Shown: positions 5,491-9,339 of the stretch, piece by piece
Position numbering within the stretch: position 1 is the stretch's first letter
Layout: every line of letters starts with the position of its first letter
From: Phycisphaerae bacterium
Lineage (GTDB): Bacteria > Planctomycetota > Phycisphaerae > SM23-33
Assembly (NCBI GenBank): GCA_030628445.1
Contig: DAOVQV010000039.1
Span: forward strand, 1-9,339
Reading direction: 5' to 3'
DNA length: 9,339 nucleotides
Position numbers and translations under genes: made by a program
Notes under the pieces: generated by a model
Seen by the model: the letters and a program-made list of their open reading frames with translations, nothing else
Told to the model about the DNA's origin: nothing
The model's database searches: none

Positions 5491-6912
5491 ATGAAGGCGA
5501 AATTGACAAACAAACTCTGGCTCGTCGCAGCCGCGGCGATCCTGGTCGGGTGCGGCCAGAAGGGCGCGACAGGCCCGCAAGAATACTCATCCGCCCGGAG
5601 GGAGACGGTCCAGCGGGAAGTGCAAGCTAAATGGGGAAAATCACTGGACGAGTTGGAGACCGTAACGCTGGTCGCCATCAGCCCCCACAACGAGAACATC
5701 CAGAACGAATTCACCTGGGCCTTCTCGCTGCATCATGCAAAGCAGTACGGTCAGACCGTTCATATCGAATGGCGGACCGTTGGCGGCGGGTCCAGCTCGA
5801 TCGTCCGGTTCCTGCGAAACGTATACGCCCGAAGCGAAAGCTGCGGTATCGATCTGCTGTGGGGAGGCGGGGAGTTTCACTTCCAAAAGCTCGCCGCACA
5901 GGGCCTGCTGGATCCGATGGAGCTGTCGGGGGACGTGCTGGCGGAGGTCCCAGCCGTGTTCGGCGGCCTGGAGATGTACGACGAGCAGTTGCGTTGGTGC
6001 GGCTCGGCCGTCAGCGGGTTCGGATTTATCTACAACGTAACCATGCTTTCCCGCTGCGGGATCGACCCGCCAAGGAAGTGGGAAGACCTGTCGCGCCCGG
6101 AACTGGCGGGGTATTTGGCGCTGGCCGATCCGACACAGTCCGGCTCGGCAGCGGCTGCCTACGAGATGATCGTCCAGTCGGCACCGACCTGGCCGGAAGG
6201 CTGGGCAAAGCTGCTGGCGATACTGGCCAACGCCAACCGCTTCACCGACAGCGCCGGGGCGGCCGCCAACGCCCCGGTGCTCGGCGAGGCCCTGGTCGCC
6301 ACCGCGATCGACTTCTACGGGGCGACACGGGTCGCCGAGGCCCCCGAAGACCTACTCTACGTCAGCCCCCCCGGGCAGACCGCCTTCAGCCCGGACCCGA
6401 TTGCGATCCTGAAGAACCCGCCGAATCGCACGCTGGCACAACGGTTCGTGGATTTCGTCATGTCGCGCCGCGGGCAGGCGCTGTGGGCGGTTCGCCCCGG
6501 CGAGCCCGACGGGCCCGTCCGCAGCCCTCTGGGACGCCAACCGATCCGCCGGGATGTCTACGAGCACTACGCCGGTAAGTTCTCGCCCTGGATCGTAAAC
6601 CCGTACAGACAAGGCAGCGAGCTGAAGCTCGATACCGAAATGCGAAAGGTGCGATTCGGGCCGCTGAAGCTGCTGGTCAGGGCGGCGGGGATCGACAATC
6701 GCAACGCCCTGCGGGCGGCCAGAGACAAGCTCATCGAAACCAACTTCGAACCCCGGCGGGTCCGACAGTTCAACCGCCTCCCTAAAAACGTCGCTACGCG
6801 CGGCGAGATAGCACGAGTCGCCCAGCTGCTGAAAGACCCGACAGCGGCGGAGCGAATCCTGACCGACTGGACAACCTTTTTCCGCGACAAATACGACCGC
6901 ATCAGCAGGTAA
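5491..6912 (+). CDS. ABC importer solute-binding lipoprotein (Fbp/Afu ferric-iron-type family)
   Basis: Encodes 473 residues beginning with a lipoprotein signal peptide: basic MKAKLTNK, a hydrophobic stretch and lipobox LVGC with Cys 21, so the mature protein is membrane-anchored outside the cytoplasm. The body from about residue 57 has the layout of periplasmic binding proteins of the ferric-iron/phosphosugar/aminophosphonate class: VAISPHNENIQNEFTWAFS, then GGGSSSIVRFL (98-108), IDLLWGGGEFHFQKLAAQGLL (120-140), a GFIYN hinge region (178-182) and a FVDFVMSRRGQALW segment (319-332). Usual members end near 340-360 residues; here about 110 extra residues, rich in Arg and Lys, follow. Three further Cys (118, 170, 189) could form a disulfide. 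The start has only a weak AGG. It is followed by the permease and ATPase, so they form one importer. The ligand is not determinable: I do not see the paired C-terminal tyrosines of FbpA. Confidence 0.85.
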   Translation: MKAKLTNKLWLVAAAAILVGCGQKGATGPQEYSSARRETVQREVQAKWGKSLDELETVTLVAISPHNENIQNEFTWAFSLHHAKQYGQTVHIEWRTVGGGSSSIVRFLRNVYARSESCGIDLLWGGGEFHFQKLAAQGLLDPMELSGDVLAEVPAVFGGLEMYDEQLRWCGSAVSGFGFIYNVTMLSRCGIDPPRKWEDLSRPELAGYLALADPTQSGSAAAAYEMIVQSAPTWPEGWAKLLAILANANRFTDSAGAAANAPVLGEALVATAIDFYGATRVAEAPEDLLYVSPPGQTAFSPDPIAILKNPPNRTLAQRFVDFVMSRRGQALWAVRPGEPDGPVRSPLGRQPIRRDVYEHYAGKFSPWIVNPYRQGSELKLDTEMRKVRFGPLKLLVRAAGIDNRNALRAARDKLIETNFEPRRVRQFNRLPKNVATRGEIARVAQLLKDPTAAERILTDWTTFFRDKYDRISR

Positions 6913-6950
6913 GAGCCATTCGCAAGCAAAGCGACAATCCTCTGATCCGC

Positions 6951-8663
6951 TTGGCGCGGGCTACAACGGCCCGGCCGGTTCCGCTGGGGGCGACGATAGG
7001 GCTCATCCTGCTGCTTGCGGCGCTGCTGATCGCCCCGGTGTGTCTGGCGATCTCCAACGGATTCATCCGCGACGGTCACTTCAGCGTCTACTGGTTCGCC
7101 CGGATCTTGACCAACAATGTGATCCTGGCGGAGCTGGGCAACGGTGTGCTTCTGGCGACCACGACGACCTGCGTATGCATCCTTATCGCGCTGCCGCCCG
7201 CGCTGATCCGGGCGCGGTGCCGGTTTCGCGGCCAGGGCATCCTGGCGGTGGCGATACTTGCCCCGATGATCCTGCCCCCATTCGTCGGGGCGTTGTCAAT
7301 GAGGCACCTGCTGAGTCAGTTCGGCGTCATAAACCTGGTCCTGGAGCGGATCGGGCTGCTGGACTCCGCACGCTCGGGGCCGCCGGATTGGCTGGGAAGC
7401 GGGTTTACGGGCGTCGTGATCCTGCAGAGCCTGCATCTTTTCCCGATCATGTACCTCAACGCCTCAGCCGCTCTGGCGAACGTCGATCCAGCCTACGCCC
7501 AGGCTGCCCGCAATCTCGGGGCGGGGGCGGGGCGGACTTTCCTTTCGATCACGCTGCCGCTGATAAGGCCCGGGCTCTTCGCCGGTGGTACGCTGATCTT
7601 CATCTGGGCCCTCACCGACCTGGGCACCCCGGCGATTATCGGTTACGAGCACGTCGTGCCGGTGCGGATATTCAAGGAGCTGATGAACGCCGAGACCAGC
7701 GCCAGGACGTACAGCCTCGTGTTCGTGCTGCTGTCGGGGTCCATCACCCTGTACGTATTGGGTAAGTTCATCTTCGGGAGGGCCGTTGCGGGCCAATCGT
7801 CCAAGGCCACCGTCGCCGCCGAGACCCGCCTGCTGGGTCCGTGGGGTACCGCCGGCGCCTGGTTGATATTTGGCGGGCTGCTGTTCGTGGCGCTTCTACC
7901 GCACATCGGCGTTGTGCTGACGGGTATCTCGGGACGATGGGTCAATACGATTCTGCCCACCAAGTACACCCTGCGCCATCTGAGCTTTGTGGTAACGCAA
8001 AAGGAGACCTACAACAGCATCCTCAACTCCCTGCGATACGCGAGTGTCTCGACGGGTATTGACATCGTAATCGGGTGCCTGGCGGCCTGGCTGATCGTCA
8101 GGTCGCGGACGGTTGGTAAGGGCCTGCTCGATGCCCTTACCATGCTGCCGCTGGCCGTCCCGGGGCTGATACTGGCGGCGGGGTATGTGGCGATGACGGC
8201 GCCGGGCACGCCGCTGGAGGGAATCGGGCCGCTCAAGGACCCATTCATCATCCTGGTTATCGCCTACGCGGTCCGCCGGCTCCCGTTTGTGGTCCGCGGT
8301 GTATCCGCCGGGCTGCAGCAAGTGCCCGAATCACTGGAGGAGGCCGCCCGTAACCTGGGCGCGTCCAAGCTGAGGACCGCAATTTGCATCACAGCGCCGC
8401 TGATCGCGGCGAATATCGTAGCGGCCGGGGTGTTGACGTTCGCCTTCGCCATGCTTGAGGTCAGCGACTCGCTGATCCTGGCGCAGGTGTCGCGCGATTA
8501 CCCTATCACCAAGCAGATTTACATCCTGGCGACGTCCGGGACGCAGGATGGGGCCAACGTCGCGGCGGCGCTGGGTGTGTATGGGATGGTGTTTCTTGGC
8601 GCGACGCTGGCGATTGCCAGTGCGCTTCTGGGCAGGAGGCTGGGAGCGATCTTCAGAGCCTGA
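6951..8663 (+). CDS. ABC importer permease, fused two-domain type (FbpB-like)
   Basis: Encodes 570 residues (from TTG 6951) with about 12 predicted membrane helices in two homologous halves, so one chain supplies both membrane domains. Each half has the EAA loop that docks onto the ATPase: YAQAARNLGAGAGRTFLSITLPLIRPG (182-208) and LEEAARNLGASKLRTAICITAPLIAAN (462-488). This arrangement is typical of FbpB/SfuB-type iron permeases and relatives for thiamine or aminophosphonate. The start is uncertain: TTG 6951 is the first usual start codon but has no ribosome binding site. The same frame stays open upstream, and an ATT at 6918 would add IRKQSDNPLIR, preceded by AGGT. The spacing to the solute-binding gene is 38 bases (or 5 with ATT), which favours translational coupling. 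Family and role are certain; substrate is not. Confidence 0.92.
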   Translation: MARATTARPVPLGATIGLILLLAALLIAPVCLAISNGFIRDGHFSVYWFARILTNNVILAELGNGVLLATTTTCVCILIALPPALIRARCRFRGQGILAVAILAPMILPPFVGALSMRHLLSQFGVINLVLERIGLLDSARSGPPDWLGSGFTGVVILQSLHLFPIMYLNASAALANVDPAYAQAARNLGAGAGRTFLSITLPLIRPGLFAGGTLIFIWALTDLGTPAIIGYEHVVPVRIFKELMNAETSARTYSLVFVLLSGSITLYVLGKFIFGRAVAGQSSKATVAAETRLLGPWGTAGAWLIFGGLLFVALLPHIGVVLTGISGRWVNTILPTKYTLRHLSFVVTQKETYNSILNSLRYASVSTGIDIVIGCLAAWLIVRSRTVGKGLLDALTMLPLAVPGLILAAGYVAMTAPGTPLEGIGPLKDPFIILVIAYAVRRLPFVVRGVSAGLQQVPESLEEAARNLGASKLRTAICITAPLIAANIVAAGVLTFAFAMLEVSDSLILAQVSRDYPITKQIYILATSGTQDGANVAAALGVYGMVFLGATLAIASALLGRRLGAIFRA

Positions 8664-8717
8664 GGATTTGCCCCGGCGCCCGACGCACCCGAGAATGAGA
8701 ATACGAAAAGAGCAACA

Positions 8718-9339
8718 ATGACCAGAATCAGACTTGAGGCGGTTACGAAGGTTTTCGGTTCCGGCCCGGATGCGGTCGCGGCGGTCGACAACGTGTCGCT
8801 TTCCGTCGAATCCGGCGAGCTTTATTTCCTGCTGGGCCCCAGCGGGTGCGGGAAGACGACGCTGCTTCGCATCATCGCCGGTCTGACCGAACCGACGGGC
8901 GGACGTGTGTTCTTCGACGATCGCGACATAACGAACTTACCCGTCCAGCGGCGCAACACCGCCATGGTGTTCCAGAACTACGCACTGTGGCCGCACATGA
9001 CCGTAGACCAGAACGTGCAATTCGGACCCAAAATGAAGGGCGCACCGCGGCGACGGCGAGGGGAGCTGGCCCGGTCGCAGTTGGCGCGGGTGCAGATGGT
9101 CGCCTTCGGGTCCCGCAAGCCGAACCAGCTGTCCGGCGGACAGCAACAGCGCGTGGCGCTGGCAAGGGCGCTGGCGGCAGGCGCCGATGCGTTGCTGCTC
9201 GACGAGCCGCTGTCCAATCTGGACGCACGCCTCCGCCTGCACATGCGGGGTGAGCTGCGCCGATTGGTCAAGGAGACTCACACGACGGCCGTCTACGTAA
9301 CGCACGACCAGACCGAAGCTCTCTCCATGGCCGATAGAA
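8718..9339 (+). CDS. ABC importer ATP-binding protein (FbpC/PotA-like), 3' truncated by window end
   Basis: The frame is open from ATG 8718 to the end of the window, giving 207 residues without a stop. AAAGAG at 8707-8712 is a weak ribosome binding site with a 5-base gap. All nucleotide-binding motifs are present: Walker A GPSGCGKTT (40-48), Q-loop Gln 86 in VFQNYALWPHMTV, signature LSGGQQQRVALARAL (138-152), Walker B ALLLDEP with Asp 162 and Glu 163, D-loop SNLD (166-169) and switch His 196 in YVTHDQTEAL. VFQNYALWPHMTV and YVTHDQTEA are hallmarks of the ferric-iron/spermidine/maltose (CUT1-type) ATPase group, whose members are about 340-370 residues with a C-terminal regulatory TOBE domain, which would lie beyond the window. 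It starts 54 bases after the permease and energises that transporter. Confidence 0.93.
   Translation, partial: MTRIRLEAVTKVFGSGPDAVAAVDNVSLSVESGELYFLLGPSGCGKTTLLRIIAGLTEPTGGRVFFDDRDITNLPVQRRNTAMVFQNYALWPHMTVDQNVQFGPKMKGAPRRRRGELARSQLARVQMVAFGSRKPNQLSGGQQQRVALARALAAGADALLLDEPLSNLDARLRLHMRGELRRLVKETHTTAVYVTHDQTEALSMADR

Noticed and set aside
5631..6578. Plus-strand open frame of 315 codons inside the solute-binding gene
   Set aside because: Frame-shifted shadow with very high Arg, Gly and Pro content; the other frame has a lipobox and family motifs.

Overview
The window is about 9.3 kb of GC-rich (roughly 60%) bacterial chromosome with seven recognisable protein genes and three informative non-coding stretches. 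LptB implies an outer membrane with lipopolysaccharide. The signal peptidase I is unusually long, with a zinc-ribbon-like insert and a predicted beta-sandwich insert, a form I recall mainly from Planctomycetes. The Cys-cluster Gfo/Idh/MocA oxidoreductase also fits that phylum. My best guess is a planctomycete, possibly Phycisphaerae; no rRNA or marker gene in the window proves it. I see no mobile element, CRISPR array, tRNA or rRNA.

Layout. Bases 1-374 (+) hold the C-terminal half of a PIG-L/LmbE-type deacetylase, cut by the window edge. It converges on a Gfo/Idh/MocA oxidoreductase (463-1641, -). Three genes then lie on the minus strand, transcribed in the order lepB (4761-3115), lptB (2714-1950), oxidoreductase. 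They are separated by unusually long gaps of about 400 and 308 bases. The 308-base gap carries a two-part hairpin element whose minus-strand RNA form is capped by a C(UUCG)G tetraloop. The 400-base gap carries two consensus DnaA boxes in the same orientation flanking an AT-rich patch, and a bulged hairpin in the lptB leader that shares bases with one box.

A divergent intergenic region (4762-4927) separates lepB from a plus-strand gene run: pyrE (4928-5443), a lipoprotein solute-binding protein (5491-6912), a two-domain fused ABC permease (about 6951-8663) and an ABC ATPase cut by the window end (8718-9339). Gaps of 38-54 bases and a common strand suggest one transcription unit. The three transport genes form a complete importer of the Fbp/Afu (ferric iron or phosphorylated solute) class; its substrate cannot be read from the sequence. 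Why pyrE leads the run is not obvious, and the link may be positional only.

Most of the window is ordinary core metabolism and envelope biogenesis. I do not see a clear undescribed multi-gene system. The items most worth a second look are the UUCG hairpin element, the DnaA-box pair, the signal peptidase architecture, the C-terminal extension of the solute-binding lipoprotein, and the start codon of the permease.
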